A stretch of 64,000 bases of DNA from assembly GCF_026262505.1 (NCBI RefSeq), contig NC_067207.1:22226082-22290081 (forward strand), read 5' to 3'. A program made the translations under genes and the position numbers. Positions 48,897 to 58,430 of the stretch are shown here, piece by piece. The first letter of the stretch is position 1; each line of letters starts with the position of its first letter. The notes under the pieces were generated by a model. The model did not search any database and was not told the DNA's origin. It saw nothing but the letters and a program-made list of their open reading frames with translations. The DNA comes from Trichomonas vaginalis G3 (taxonomy: Eukaryota; Parabasalia; Trichomonadida; Trichomonadidae).

Positions 48897-50051
48897 ATGG
48901 AAGTTGATGCCGATTTTGGAAAGACAAAAAGATATTTATATATGTTTGGTGCAATGTTCGGTAGTTTGGCAAGTTATTATCTTAGAAACTTATTCTACAC
49001 TCGATATTCCAGAATTAAAAAGGGTTGTCCTGAAGTAATATTCGATAAACCATGGATAGGAACATTAATGATGGCTATTGGAATGTCTCTTTCCATTGTA
49101 ATTTATTATATTCAAGTCCGTTGCGATCCAAAAAATCATACAAAAATTTCTAAAACACCTAGATATATTGTTTTACTCTGTATACTTCCAGGCTTATTAG
49201 ATCTGTTGTATTCTGCTTTCTATTCTTTTTCCATTGTTGCAATTACAGGTTCAACATCTATATCTTTAAGATATTTCGATTTTCTCTTTGTTATTATTAT
49301 TCAAAATGTATTTTTATCTACTATTAATTATGCTTATCAATGGGTCTCATTAGGAATTGTTGCAATAGGAATAATTCTTGTAAGTTGTAGTGTTGTATTA
49401 GGCTCTGAAATCAAACTACAATTGTTACCTACTGTACTACAAGTATTGGCACAATTATGCTTTTCAATTCGAACTTTAATTTTACAGAAAATGCTGCATG
49501 AAAATGACGTTTCTAACTGGCTTTTAACAGGTATCAGTGGATCATATGAAGTAATAATGATATTATTCGGATTTTATCCAATTTCATATATATTACCTGA
49601 AAAAACTTTCTCTTCTTTGCATGAGGACTTTTGTCTTTCATGGAAACTGACTACTAGTTCCTTATCAATCATTATTTTGTTTATTGTATATATTCCTATT
49701 ACATGTTTATATAATTCATCAGTTGTTGGTACAATTATGACAACAAATGGTGTCGGATATACCCTTGTTGAAATGATTAGTGGTTCTATTGGTTGGGTTA
49801 TTGATCTAATCATTTATCACTTCTTTAAAGGAAGATTTATTTTGAAATCCCATACAAAGTTTGGTGTGAACTGGAATTCGTATAGTTACTTAAGGTTAAT
49901 CGGATCACTCACATTCTTACTTGGAGGAGTGATATACCTGAAGATAATTAAATTTCCATGCTTTAAATATCCAAGTCCGTCTGTTAGACGCATTACAATT
50001 GATCAATCAACTGGAAATGCTTACCCAGCTGAAGTCAAACTCGAAGTATGA
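48897..50051 (+). CDS. DMT-superfamily (SLC35-like) transporter, 384 aa
   Basis: About ten hydrophobic spans, including TLMMAIGMSLSIVIYYI, YIVLLCILPGLLDLLYSAF, WVSLGIVAIGIILVSCSVVL, LSIIILFIVYIPITCLYNSS, MISGSIGWVIDLIIYHFF and LRLIGSLTFLLGGVIYL. The repeated-half layout, with a short loop before STSISLRYFDFLFVII, resembles nucleotide-sugar/SLC35F6-like transporters. Substrate unknown; location could be Golgi, lysosome or plasma membrane. The N-terminus is short and cytosolic; the C-terminus is a hydrophilic tail. Family-level call by topology and pattern. Confidence 0.65.
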   Translation: MEVDADFGKTKRYLYMFGAMFGSLASYYLRNLFYTRYSRIKKGCPEVIFDKPWIGTLMMAIGMSLSIVIYYIQVRCDPKNHTKISKTPRYIVLLCILPGLLDLLYSAFYSFSIVAITGSTSISLRYFDFLFVIIIQNVFLSTINYAYQWVSLGIVAIGIILVSCSVVLGSEIKLQLLPTVLQVLAQLCFSIRTLILQKMLHENDVSNWLLTGISGSYEVIMILFGFYPISYILPEKTFSSLHEDFCLSWKLTTSSLSIIILFIVYIPITCLYNSSVVGTIMTTNGVGYTLVEMISGSIGWVIDLIIYHFFKGRFILKSHTKFGVNWNSYSYLRLIGSLTFLLGGVIYLKIIKFPCFKYPSPSVRRITIDQSTGNAYPAEVKLEV

Positions 50052-50469
50052 GCATTGTTTTTTCTAAAATGAATAAAGATATATGTATTTAGTCGGGATT
50101 CACGTATAGATTTTCTTATTCAAAGAAAAATTGGATGGAAATATAATGGTAATTGCATCGGGAAGGATGAATTTTATCAATTTAAATTTGATTAGGGGAT
50201 TTGCTTTTCTTATAAGATTCTAATATCAAAAATATTGATTTTAATAAAATTTATCCTAGTTGATCCTCATCAAACTTGAGAAAACAAGTGATTTCAATAA
50301 AAATATTTTACATTTGTTGTTATTATTGGGTCATATTTGATGCAGTATTGTATATTTAAGTGAAAAGTATATTGAAAGTCTTATTCTTAGATATTTTTAG
50401 AAATAAAAATATGAAATTTTGAAAATTCTAATTTTATTTAATAAGAAACATAAAAACACAATATAAATT
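50052..50469. other. Intergenic between convergent genes
   Basis: AT-rich, no gene. It lies between the 3' ends of the transporter and the saposin-domain gene. Confidence 0.5.
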
Positions 50470-51474
50470 TTATGGACACAATTTTGAAGTGTAACATAAT
50501 GTATTTGAAGACATTTTCGTCGCAAAGAAATTGAAAAAGTTTTTGATCATTTGGTAATCATTAGCTTTGGCCATGTCACATGTCATGTCTTCCATTCTAA
50601 GTGTGTTTGTGCAAATATCATCCCAAATCGTCGACATCATGCTGATGGTGAAATTATCCTTTCCGGCGCCTGTCATGTAATTCAGAACCGCTTTACATTT
50701 CGAACAATTTACATTGACACAGCCGACTCCGAAAGCGTGGCAAATCGTAAGATGTGCACATCCTGAGTAACTTGAGCAATTGTAGCCTCTACTGCATTGT
50801 TTAATTGGTGCTGAGCATTGCCCCCAAAATGTTTTATTGTTTTTGTAAAGAGATTCGTAATCAACAACTTTTACTTCATTTCTAGGGGTTTTAGCTGGCT
50901 TTGGGGTTCTTGTTGGACCTTTTATTCTTTTCCCTTTCTTATTATATATAACTGGACGAGCTGTTGTATTTGTTTTGTTGTCTAATGCGAGAGATTCAAG
51001 TTCTGAATGATTTGGCCTGCAGTAACCTAAAGTTTTACAAATAGAACTTGTTCCAAAATTACGTGATATCAAAGAATCAATTGAATCTCTTTGTTTATAA
51101 ATTTCTTGATCGATATCAAATGAAAAATCAAAGTTTGTAGCAGACCATGAGTATGCCCTTACTGTGTCAATGATATCTGTACAGTCATTACAGTCGTTCT
51201 TTTCAATCTTTTCATTTTCTCTTTGAATTGGTAGACATCTATCATATAATTCGCAAATTTGTCGATTATCCATACTATTTAAGAAGTATTCTGATAAATT
51301 AACAAATGATTTGGCGTTTTTTGAACAAATTTCTTTTTCATCTTTGAATTTACTGCAAAATTGTTTACGAATCTGTTTTGTTTGACCGAAAGAATGAACC
51401 CCCGTCCTCTGTATTGATTTCATGCATCGTGCACAGTCAATTTCTGATAAATACGCTATTAAGAAAATTATCAT
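50470..51474 (-). CDS. Secreted saposin-B-domain protein (pore-former-like), 334 aa
   Basis: Short hydrophobic leader (MIIFLIAYLS), then up to three saposin-B-like Cys patterns. Domain 1 (about 14-80) has CARC...C...C...C....C; domain 2 (about 94-153) has CNDC...C....C, degenerate. After a basic Pro/Thr/Lys linker (KGPTRTPKPAKTP) and a Cys-rich patch, domain 3 (about 258-333) has CSKC...C...C...C....C. Protist proteins of this kind include lysosomal or secreted membrane-permeabilising peptides (amoebapores, naegleriapores), so lipid binding or killing of engulfed bacteria is plausible. Divergent with the small ankyrin gene through an overlapping promoter (51477-51500). Confidence 0.65.
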   Translation of the reverse strand: MIIFLIAYLSEIDCARCMKSIQRTGVHSFGQTKQIRKQFCSKFKDEKEICSKNAKSFVNLSEYFLNSMDNRQICELYDRCLPIQRENEKIEKNDCNDCTDIIDTVRAYSWSATNFDFSFDIDQEIYKQRDSIDSLISRNFGTSSICKTLGYCRPNHSELESLALDNKTNTTARPVIYNKKGKRIKGPTRTPKPAKTPRNEVKVVDYESLYKNNKTFWGQCSAPIKQCSRGYNCSSYSGCAHLTICHAFGVGCVNVNCSKCKAVLNYMTGAGKDNFTISMMSTIWDDICTNTLRMEDMTCDMAKANDYQMIKNFFNFFATKMSSNTLCYTSKLCP

Positions 51475-51476
51475 CT

Positions 51477-51500
51477 GTCACTTTTGACAAAAATGTGACA
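51477..51500. promoter_or_regulatory. Overlapping divergent promoter with opposed perfect Inrs
   Basis: TGTCAC near 51476-51481 and GTGACA at 51495-51500 are inverted. Plus strand: TCACTT, A+1 at 51480, for ATG 51501. Minus strand: TCACAT, A+1 at 51496, for ATG 51474. Both match TCAYWW exactly. The predicted transcripts would overlap by about 17 bases at their 5' ends. Confidence 0.6.
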
Positions 51501-52142
51501 ATGGACCCAAAGAGTGAAGCGATCAGAAATGCATGGCAATACTTGAGATACGGCAACTATGATGAATTTCAGAACATATATGAGAAGAATTCTCAATACA
51601 TGGGGCCTGATTCATACATTACCGAAGAAGGTGTTGAGCAACAAACTTTTTTAATGATTGCTGCCTACTCAAACTCGAAAAATGCATTGGAATACTTAGT
51701 TGGTAAAGGAGCAAATGTAGAAGCTCGCAATTTTAATGGATACAGCGCTTTACATTTTGCAGCTCAATCTGGAGCAATGGACGCTATTACGTTTTTAGCT
51801 AACTTACCAGAAAATAAAGGTTCAACAGACTCACGAAATCAACGTAAAATAAATATAGATTGCCGAACTACTGATGGAAAAACGCCTTTGTTTATTGCTG
51901 CCAGCCGTGGACACATAGAAGCAGTAAATTACTTACTCTCTATGGGTGCTGAGGTTGATGCATCAGATAGCGAAGGTTATACACCATTAATGGCTGCTTT
52001 GATTGGAAATCATAAAAAAGTTGTTGAAACATTAGTTGCTAAGAATGCGGAAGTATTCCACATGACTGCTAATAAGCTAACACCTAGTATAATAGCAACA
52101 GAATACAAAAGAACTTGGTTCAAGGAAAAATATATTCATTAA
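51501..52142 (+). CDS. Small ankyrin-repeat protein, 213 aa
   Basis: The frame is open from 51378, but ATG 51501 fits the Inr (A+1 51480) and the upstream part overlaps the divergent saposin gene. After a 60-residue helical start there are about four ankyrin repeats: TFLMIAAYSNSKNALEYLVG, YSALHFAAQSGAMDAITFLA, KTPLFIAASRGHIEAVNYLL and YTPLMAALIGNHKKVVETLV. A Ser/Asn/Lys insertion enlarges the loop of the second repeat. No N-terminal DUF3447-like region, unlike the large ankyrin genes here. Adapter role inferred. Confidence 0.85.
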   Translation: MDPKSEAIRNAWQYLRYGNYDEFQNIYEKNSQYMGPDSYITEEGVEQQTFLMIAAYSNSKNALEYLVGKGANVEARNFNGYSALHFAAQSGAMDAITFLANLPENKGSTDSRNQRKINIDCRTTDGKTPLFIAASRGHIEAVNYLLSMGAEVDASDSEGYTPLMAALIGNHKKVVETLVAKNAEVFHMTANKLTPSIIATEYKRTWFKEKYIH

Positions 52143-52565
52143 ACATGTTTTATTTTTAATTTTATTAAATGAAACTTTCACTTTTGTCATTCGCTACAAT
52201 ATAAAGATGTTTCCATTAGATATTCATATCAAATATTTCAATATAAGCAAAATTCAACAAAATATTCTTTGTCATAGAGATGTCCATGGCATAGCTCTAT
52301 GCTGAGCCACATTTCACTATTTTAGATAACTATAATACCAATTAATGATACCAATTGTATGTGTCGTTGCTTCATACGAGATAAAGCAGGAACTCTTGCA
52401 AGAAAAGCTTGCCAGTAAGTTTATCAAAGCTACTCTTGTGTGAAAATAGAAAATGTAATATAGATATCAAGTTTTATTATAGAGAATGACTGAGTTATTT
52501 TTTTCTAAAAATTTTTTTCTTGAAACCTTTGTCACTTTTTGTAACAATTTCAAAAAAACAAAAAA
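52143..52565. other. Intergenic with phosphatase promoter
   Basis: No gene. Near its end TGTCACTTTTT (52530-52540) is followed by TTTCAAAAAA (Inr-like, A+1 near 52552) 14 bases before ATG 52566, the same order of elements as upstream of Vps11. Confidence 0.5.
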
Positions 52566-53489
52566 ATGAATGATGGCGATCTAAAGAAGTTCATTGGTAT
52601 ATTAGAAAAAGGTGAAAAGATTCCAGAATCAGACGTAGTTATGTTACTCACTATGATCATGCAAGAACTTTATAGCGAATCTAACGTTTTATTATTAGAT
52701 TCTCCTATTGTTATTGTTGGTGATATTCACGGCCAGTTAGATGATATGCTCTATATGTTTGAAGTTGCTGGTGACAATCCAGAGCAAAAATATCTCTTTA
52801 TGGGAGATTTTGTTGATAGAGGCTACCACTCACTCAATACATTTCTTCTTCTTGTTGCCAAGAAACTCCTATACAGAGGAAAGTACTATTTACTACGAGG
52901 AAATCATGAATCAAGGCAAGTTTCACAAATGTATGGTTTTTACAATGAATGCTTAATGCTTTATGGCAATGCAGGCATATGGACTCTTTGCAATGATGTA
53001 TTTGACCTCCTTCCAATGGCTGCTATCATAGATAATGAGGTTTTCAGCGTTCATGGAGGATTATCACCTGAACTACCTCTTATTGAGCAAATTAACTCAA
53101 TAAACAGACAAAACGAACTCGGCTCTACAGGCCCTTTAGGCGATCTTTGCTGGAGTGACCCAGATACGATACAATTTTGGCGTCAGAACCAACGTGGAGC
53201 TGGATATATATTCGGCGAAGACCAAACAAAGGAGTTTTTGCATACAAACGGTCTCAGCCTCATTACAAGGTCTCATCAGCTTGTTATGGAAGGATGCAAG
53301 TGGTATTTCGATAATCAATTAATTACTGTTTGGTCGGCTCCAAATTACGGTTACAGATCTGGAAATATCGCTTCTGTAATGAAATACGGTTTCGATCCAG
53401 CCGAAATGAGAAAATTAATATTCTTTGACCCTGCAAAGAACAGAATTACTCCAACTGAAGAGAACAAAGTTTCAAATTATTTTGCTTAA
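52566..53489 (+). CDS. Ser/Thr protein phosphatase, PP2A/PP4/PP6-type catalytic subunit
   Basis: 307 aa. All PPP metal/phosphate motifs are present: GDIHGQ, GDFVDRG, RGNHESRQ, HGGLSP and SAPNYGYRSGN, with RGAGYIFGEDQTKEFL and LITRSHQLVMEG between. Length and motif spacing fit the PP2A-like branch. The C-terminus is NYFA rather than the DYFL of PP2A, so carboxymethylation at a terminal Leu is not expected. The SAPNYGYRSGN loop has Gly/Ser where PP2A has Cys. Likely cytosolic signalling enzyme working with regulatory subunits; exact orthology (PP4 vs PP6 vs divergent PP2A) is not resolved by eye. Confidence 0.9.
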   Translation: MNDGDLKKFIGILEKGEKIPESDVVMLLTMIMQELYSESNVLLLDSPIVIVGDIHGQLDDMLYMFEVAGDNPEQKYLFMGDFVDRGYHSLNTFLLLVAKKLLYRGKYYLLRGNHESRQVSQMYGFYNECLMLYGNAGIWTLCNDVFDLLPMAAIIDNEVFSVHGGLSPELPLIEQINSINRQNELGSTGPLGDLCWSDPDTIQFWRQNQRGAGYIFGEDQTKEFLHTNGLSLITRSHQLVMEGCKWYFDNQLITVWSAPNYGYRSGNIASVMKYGFDPAEMRKLIFFDPAKNRITPTEENKVSNYFA

Positions 53490-53716
53490 TTCAAATTTTT
53501 AATTTTAATTTTTGAATTTAATAAAAATTGTTTGTTTCTGTATATTGGAATCAATTGCAATCGTTTTTAAGATTATCTCAATACGTCAATATTGATAGCT
53601 TTTTGAATTGAATATATATTTTGAAATTTAAAGTTTATTATTCAAAATACATAGCATAGCCTAAGATAGCTGGTGCAATATGTATCAAAACTAAGTAGAA
53701 AATTCATTATTTCATC

Positions 53717-56122
53717 ATGTTTACTTCTCCTCTATCAACTCGACAAGCTGAGATATATAGAGATGGCACTTCTTCAGCTAGGAGGAGATTTTTACTTGGT
53801 GAAAAGAGGCCTCCTTTCGAACTTAGACTTGAAACTTTGTTCGATTTGGAAGAAAATGTAACTGATTACGCATCAATTTCAGGTGCTTCTGTCAAAGTAA
53901 TCGGAAAGTCTACATTAATTCATTCATATATACCTGACCATCCAATCAAATTGACCTCACCTGTTATGATTATTAAACCTATTATAGATACTTCCCATTT
54001 TATTATGATAGATGAAAAATTATCGGCTTACATTATATGTCCTACTGGAAAAGTTGTACCAATCCCAAATACTACAACATTCCATCAATCTGGTGTACAT
54101 TATGCTTTTATTAACAACAAATTATTAATTTTCATATCGACAAACGTATGTACAATTAAAATCTTCGAAGTTACACCAGCAGGTCACTCCATAAGAATTA
54201 ATTTGAAACAAGAATGGGAAAACGTTTTGCCAAACAACTCATGTATTACAACATTTCAATACGGTGATCAATGGTATATAGCAGCGTCTGATTTTATTGA
54301 AGCCTATTTCGCCCAATTCGATCCAGAAACTTTTAATCCTCCTAAATTTTATCCAATTGCCACAGTAATCAAATTATACTTAAACAAATCGCAGATGATT
54401 CTACAATTTGTTTATTCTAACTCAACACACATTGTTTGGATTAGATTTGATATGATTTTGATTATTCCTATTTCTTCATTAGTTACTAGAACAACTACAG
54501 CACGCACAATATCTATACCTATGAAGCAAATCACTCAAATCATCAAAACTCAAACAACCGATCTTTTTACCACAAAAAGTTTAATTCCTGTTGTTATTAC
54601 AAAACGCCATGTTGTTTTGGTCACTTACTACTCTCCATCATCTCCTCGTGAGGTCGATACCATTATTGGAGTTTGTTTGGAAAACGGAGAAATTGCAAGT
54701 GTCAAAAACTTGAATTTTATTAATCCAAAGTCGATATACCAAGGTCCAACGAAAACCACCTTTACAATTATTGCTAAACAAGGTGCTTTTTACGTTGATT
54801 TTTCTAATGAATCTTCACCAACAACAGTCAAATCAGTAAACCTTTTGAAAAGCCCTGCAATTGAGAGATACGAACCAAACACTTATGTTTCTGCAGCTGA
54901 AATTCTTCTTACATTGTTGGATTCTAACAGAATGACAAATGTCTCAAAAATGATAGCGAAAATCATGCAATCTAAAAATTGTACGCCACAACAATTGATT
55001 GTATTACAATATTTGATAGACGAAATCGATATTTTGAGTGCTTGTTCTCGAAATAATTTGAATATCAATTATATACCAAAGAGATTCATTGAAAACTGTA
55101 CAGTTGACTATCTCCAGAAGGTTCTTTATGCATTGACAATGCGTGCTTTCTCTCCTGCTGTTGAATCAGTTCTAAATCCAAAATTTAATGAAAATTGGTC
55201 GGATACACCTACAGCAATTCGCTTAGATATCAAATCAAAACATTTTACAGAAGCAATTCCAAAGATTCTTTCTATGAAAGCGGAAATTTTCCTTCCAGAA
55301 ATTTGTATAAAGTCACCAATGACATTTGTTTCATCTTTATTACAATGGACAACGACCAACCAATTATTCGCATCACGAATTATCCCAACTACGTTCCCTT
55401 TTATCGTTCAGAGAATTGGAAGAGATAATTTGTTAGATTTACTGAGATTTAGCTTCTCTTTAGGCGACCACAAAGCTACATCTTTTGTTCTATGGGCATT
55501 ATCCCTTGAACATGGCTGCCAAACTTTAGATGACGAAGTATCAAATTTGATTCAGCACTATCGAGTGAGTTTTGCTGATTTTCTCATGTTGCATGATTGT
55601 TTAGTACGTGCACACATGCCTAAATCCGCAGAAAACATCATGCAAACCATTCAAAATAAATCAGATATAATCGGAAAAGTTTCTGAAACAGTATCTATCG
55701 AAGATTTATCACATATTAAGGTAGAAGAAGTTGTTTCACAGCTTGAGGATGTCCTTCAGTCTGTCATGAAGTGCACACAGAAGGCAGGGGGAGATGCAAG
55801 AATAATTGAAAAAGAAAATTTGGTTGAAATTCCTGATTTTCAGCCTTCTTCGCAATGCTCTATCTGCGGAAGGAAATCAGGCAGAGGAAATGTTTATTCC
55901 TTCCCTTGTGGGCATTCATTTGATGAAATCTGTTTGATCAAACAGATGGAAGATGTTTTGGATGGAGAAGAACTTTCGCGATTGAAATATCTCGTGAAGA
56001 ATGGTGATTATCGAGAAGAATTTGAAGATATTTTGTCACAGGACTGTCCTCTTTGCGGTCTATTGTCTACAAACTTGATTAACAAGCCTTTGTCTTGGAA
56101 ATCTTACAACTTTGACATTTAG
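53717..56122 (+). CDS. VPS18: Vps18/Pep3-like RING protein, 801 aa
   Basis: N-terminal half beta-rich (propeller-like, about 50-380), middle helical solenoid (about 390-640), then a helical linker and a C-terminal RING. The RING has CSICGRKSGRGNVYSFPCGH, a long insertion of about 45 residues, and DCPLCGLLSTNLINKPL. The long insertion and the CPLCG...NKPL ending resemble Vps18, where CxYCG..I..IDRPF follows a similar gap. Vps18 partners Vps11 in HOPS/CORVET, and Vps11 lies at 2997-6146. The protein is shorter than animal Vps18 (about 970 aa) and sequence similarity outside the RING is low. Vps8 is the main alternative. Inr TCATTA lies 11 bases before the ATG. Confidence 0.65.
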   Translation: MFTSPLSTRQAEIYRDGTSSARRRFLLGEKRPPFELRLETLFDLEENVTDYASISGASVKVIGKSTLIHSYIPDHPIKLTSPVMIIKPIIDTSHFIMIDEKLSAYIICPTGKVVPIPNTTTFHQSGVHYAFINNKLLIFISTNVCTIKIFEVTPAGHSIRINLKQEWENVLPNNSCITTFQYGDQWYIAASDFIEAYFAQFDPETFNPPKFYPIATVIKLYLNKSQMILQFVYSNSTHIVWIRFDMILIIPISSLVTRTTTARTISIPMKQITQIIKTQTTDLFTTKSLIPVVITKRHVVLVTYYSPSSPREVDTIIGVCLENGEIASVKNLNFINPKSIYQGPTKTTFTIIAKQGAFYVDFSNESSPTTVKSVNLLKSPAIERYEPNTYVSAAEILLTLLDSNRMTNVSKMIAKIMQSKNCTPQQLIVLQYLIDEIDILSACSRNNLNINYIPKRFIENCTVDYLQKVLYALTMRAFSPAVESVLNPKFNENWSDTPTAIRLDIKSKHFTEAIPKILSMKAEIFLPEICIKSPMTFVSSLLQWTTTNQLFASRIIPTTFPFIVQRIGRDNLLDLLRFSFSLGDHKATSFVLWALSLEHGCQTLDDEVSNLIQHYRVSFADFLMLHDCLVRAHMPKSAENIMQTIQNKSDIIGKVSETVSIEDLSHIKVEEVVSQLEDVLQSVMKCTQKAGGDARIIEKENLVEIPDFQPSSQCSICGRKSGRGNVYSFPCGHSFDEICLIKQMEDVLDGEELSRLKYLVKNGDYREEFEDILSQDCPLCGLLSTNLINKPLSWKSYNFDI

Positions 56123-56348
56123 TTTTTATTTATTTGTTTTAAAAAAGTTTGTTTTATTAGGAAATTTTTTTTAACTTTACATTTACCACTTTTTTACACA
56201 ATCTCAAATTTCCTGTTTAAATTCAATCTGCACCAATATAAAAGGTCTGTGCGGTTATCCTCAATTTGGCGTAGATTGAACTGCGTCGATTCTCTCAATT
56301 GCTCTATCTTTTATTAGGCGAGTTTTTTTTATTTTTTATTTTTTTTAA

Positions 56349-56468
56349 GGCTGCACTTACGCCTATCTGACTTTAAATCAAATTTTTGACAACTGGTGTG
56401 AAGCGTCATTGAAAATCAACCTTAAACATCTGAATTGAATGTCATTTCATAGAGGCGTAAGTGCACCC
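56349..56468. mobile_element. 120-bp MITE with TTAA duplication
   Basis: TIRs: GGCTGCACTTACGCCTAT at the left, and GGGTGCACTTACGCCTCTAT (reverse complement of the right end). TTAA flanks both sides (56345-56348, 56469-56472). TTAA duplications are typical of piggyBac and Kolobok superfamilies. It encodes nothing. The surrounding 56123-56721 spacer contains no other gene. Confidence 0.75.
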
Positions 56469-56721
56469 TTAAGGTTTCTCTCTGATGTGAACTAATACTC
56501 TCGATTCTTGCTTCGAACTCAAGGTACCAAGATCCTTATTTAGACAGTTCCATGGGACATTAAATGTTTGATACCGTTATCTGATCTTTGGAGATGTGAT
56601 ATTGCACATAATTCAAATTGAGAGTATGTAGAAAAGTTGTAAATACATCTTTTATGGGTGAAATAATTTAAGATTTATTCTTTAAAAATTGTTGTTTGCG
56701 CTGAAATATGAAATAAGAAAT

Positions 56722-57912
56722 TCAGTTATTGGATGTCAAATAATCTCTAACATTGTTTTTTGCAACGTCGAATACGGTTCTTCCTTGATTATCCTTTGCT
56801 TCTTTATTAGCTCCAACTGAGATAAGATATTTAACTGTTTCAAGTTCACCTCTAATTGATGCATGAATGAGTGGAGTACATCCTTTATTATCCTTTGCTT
56901 CAATATCAAATCCAACAGAGATAAGATATTTAACAGTTTCAAGACGGCCAAAATGTGATGCTCAAATGAGTGGAGTATTTCCCCATTGATCTTTTGCTTC
57001 TTTATCAGCTCCAATAGAGATAAGGTATTTAATAATTTCATGTTTACCTGAATTTGATGCCTGAATGAGTGGAGTACATCCATTACTATCCTTTGCTTCT
57101 TTATCAGCTCCAATAGAGATCAGATATTTTACAACTTCAAGATGACCTTCTCTTGATGCACAAATGAGTGGAGTAAAATCATAATAACTTCTTGTTTCTT
57201 TATCACAGCCACATTCAATGAGAGATTTGACAAGTTTAAGATTTCCTTTTTTACATGCTTCATGAAGCACATTCCGACTTTCATCATATTTAGAATCCTT
57301 AGGAGTCATTTTTTTCCAAAGTCCTTCTTCACATGCTTTTGAAATAATAGTTTGATTCCCTTGAGATGAAAGTTCTTCAAAGAAATTATAGATACTTTCG
57401 AAATCATCTGATTTCTTGAGTTCTGAAATTTTTTCTAAGAATGCTTCTTGATTAGTTGTTTCATTGATTTGATTGAGTTGTGATTGAAGAGATTTTATTT
57501 CATTGTCACTTTTTTGTTTTTGTTTTTGAATTTTGTTTAGCTCTGTTTGAAGTTTTTGGATTTTCTCTGTAGAATCAGACATTTCTTTCGCTTTTTGATC
57601 TAAAAAGTCAATAATGCCATTAAGTATTCCCAGTTTCATGTACTTTTTGACTGATTTCAGTGTTGAAATGACATCTTCAAAGCTTTGAATATGAATATTA
57701 GTATTTCGAGTGCAGATATATAATTCATTTGCTTTGATAGTATGGTGCGACTGTTCAATAAGAGTAACAAAGTCGTTTGCTGTAAAATTTGAATTTTTCA
57801 TGATCTTTTTGATGTCTTCGATTTCAAATATATAAAAGAAATTACCTTCTTTAATGTAATCACTGATACGAGAAGCAATATCTTCATAATTCTGAATAAT
57901 ATCTTTACTCAT
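56722..57912 (-). pseudogene. Ankyrin-repeat protein gene with a premature stop
   Basis: From ATG 57912 (Inr TCATTT, 6-base leader) the protein has the same N-terminal helical/coiled-coil region as the 663-aa ankyrin protein, then three ankyrin repeats. It stops at TGA 56962-56964 (codon 317). The same frame stays open for about 79 more codons with further good repeats (ASHFGRLETVKYLISVGFDI onwards) and ends at 56722. The stop falls where other repeats have a Cys or similar codon (PLICAS). The gene may make a 316-aa shortened protein or be newly inactivated; a sequence error is also possible. Confidence 0.75.
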
Positions 57913-58064
57913 CGAAATGAGAAGTGGTAATTTTACAAAAAATTAAGTTTCTCCAAATTCAAGAAAATAAAGGGTTCCTTTTCGGGTATGTTTAATCTAA
58001 ATGATTCTTATTTTATTTATTCATACCAAAAAATTGAAAAGTTTATAAATCAGCCTTCGTCAAT

Positions 58065-58430
58065 GAGTAGGTGCCAAAAGTGCATACTCTTAAACAACCG
58101 TCGGATTTCCGGGTGAAATCGTGACACACTTTCGTCTTTCGTAGGCAGTGGTGGTTGTTACAAAAGGTAACTTCGAATGTAGCGTGAAATCTGCAAAAAA
58201 AATTCTGAAATTTGAATGGAGAACACAAAAATTGAATAGTTTACGTCAATAAAAAAGAGAAAAATGAAGCCAATGTGTCTCGAACCTAGGACTTAGAGCA
58301 GCAATCCCACTGTTTATAACATTACACTACATGCATCTCTCACCTCAGTGAATGAGATCAACTATATGATAACTTTTTCCCCATTATATTCTTGTGGAAA
58401 AGTGACAAATAGCAACTTTGACCCTCTCTC
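58065..58430. mobile_element. 366-bp MITE, copy B, 10-bp TSD CTTCGTCAAT
   Basis: Same length and orientation as copy A, with about seven differences. Flanked by CTTCGTCAAT at 58055-58064 and 58431-58440. Ends GAGTAGG...CTCTCTC. Box B-like GGTTCGAGAC is better preserved here. Two copies 17 kb apart with different duplications show recent independent insertions. Confidence 0.85.
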
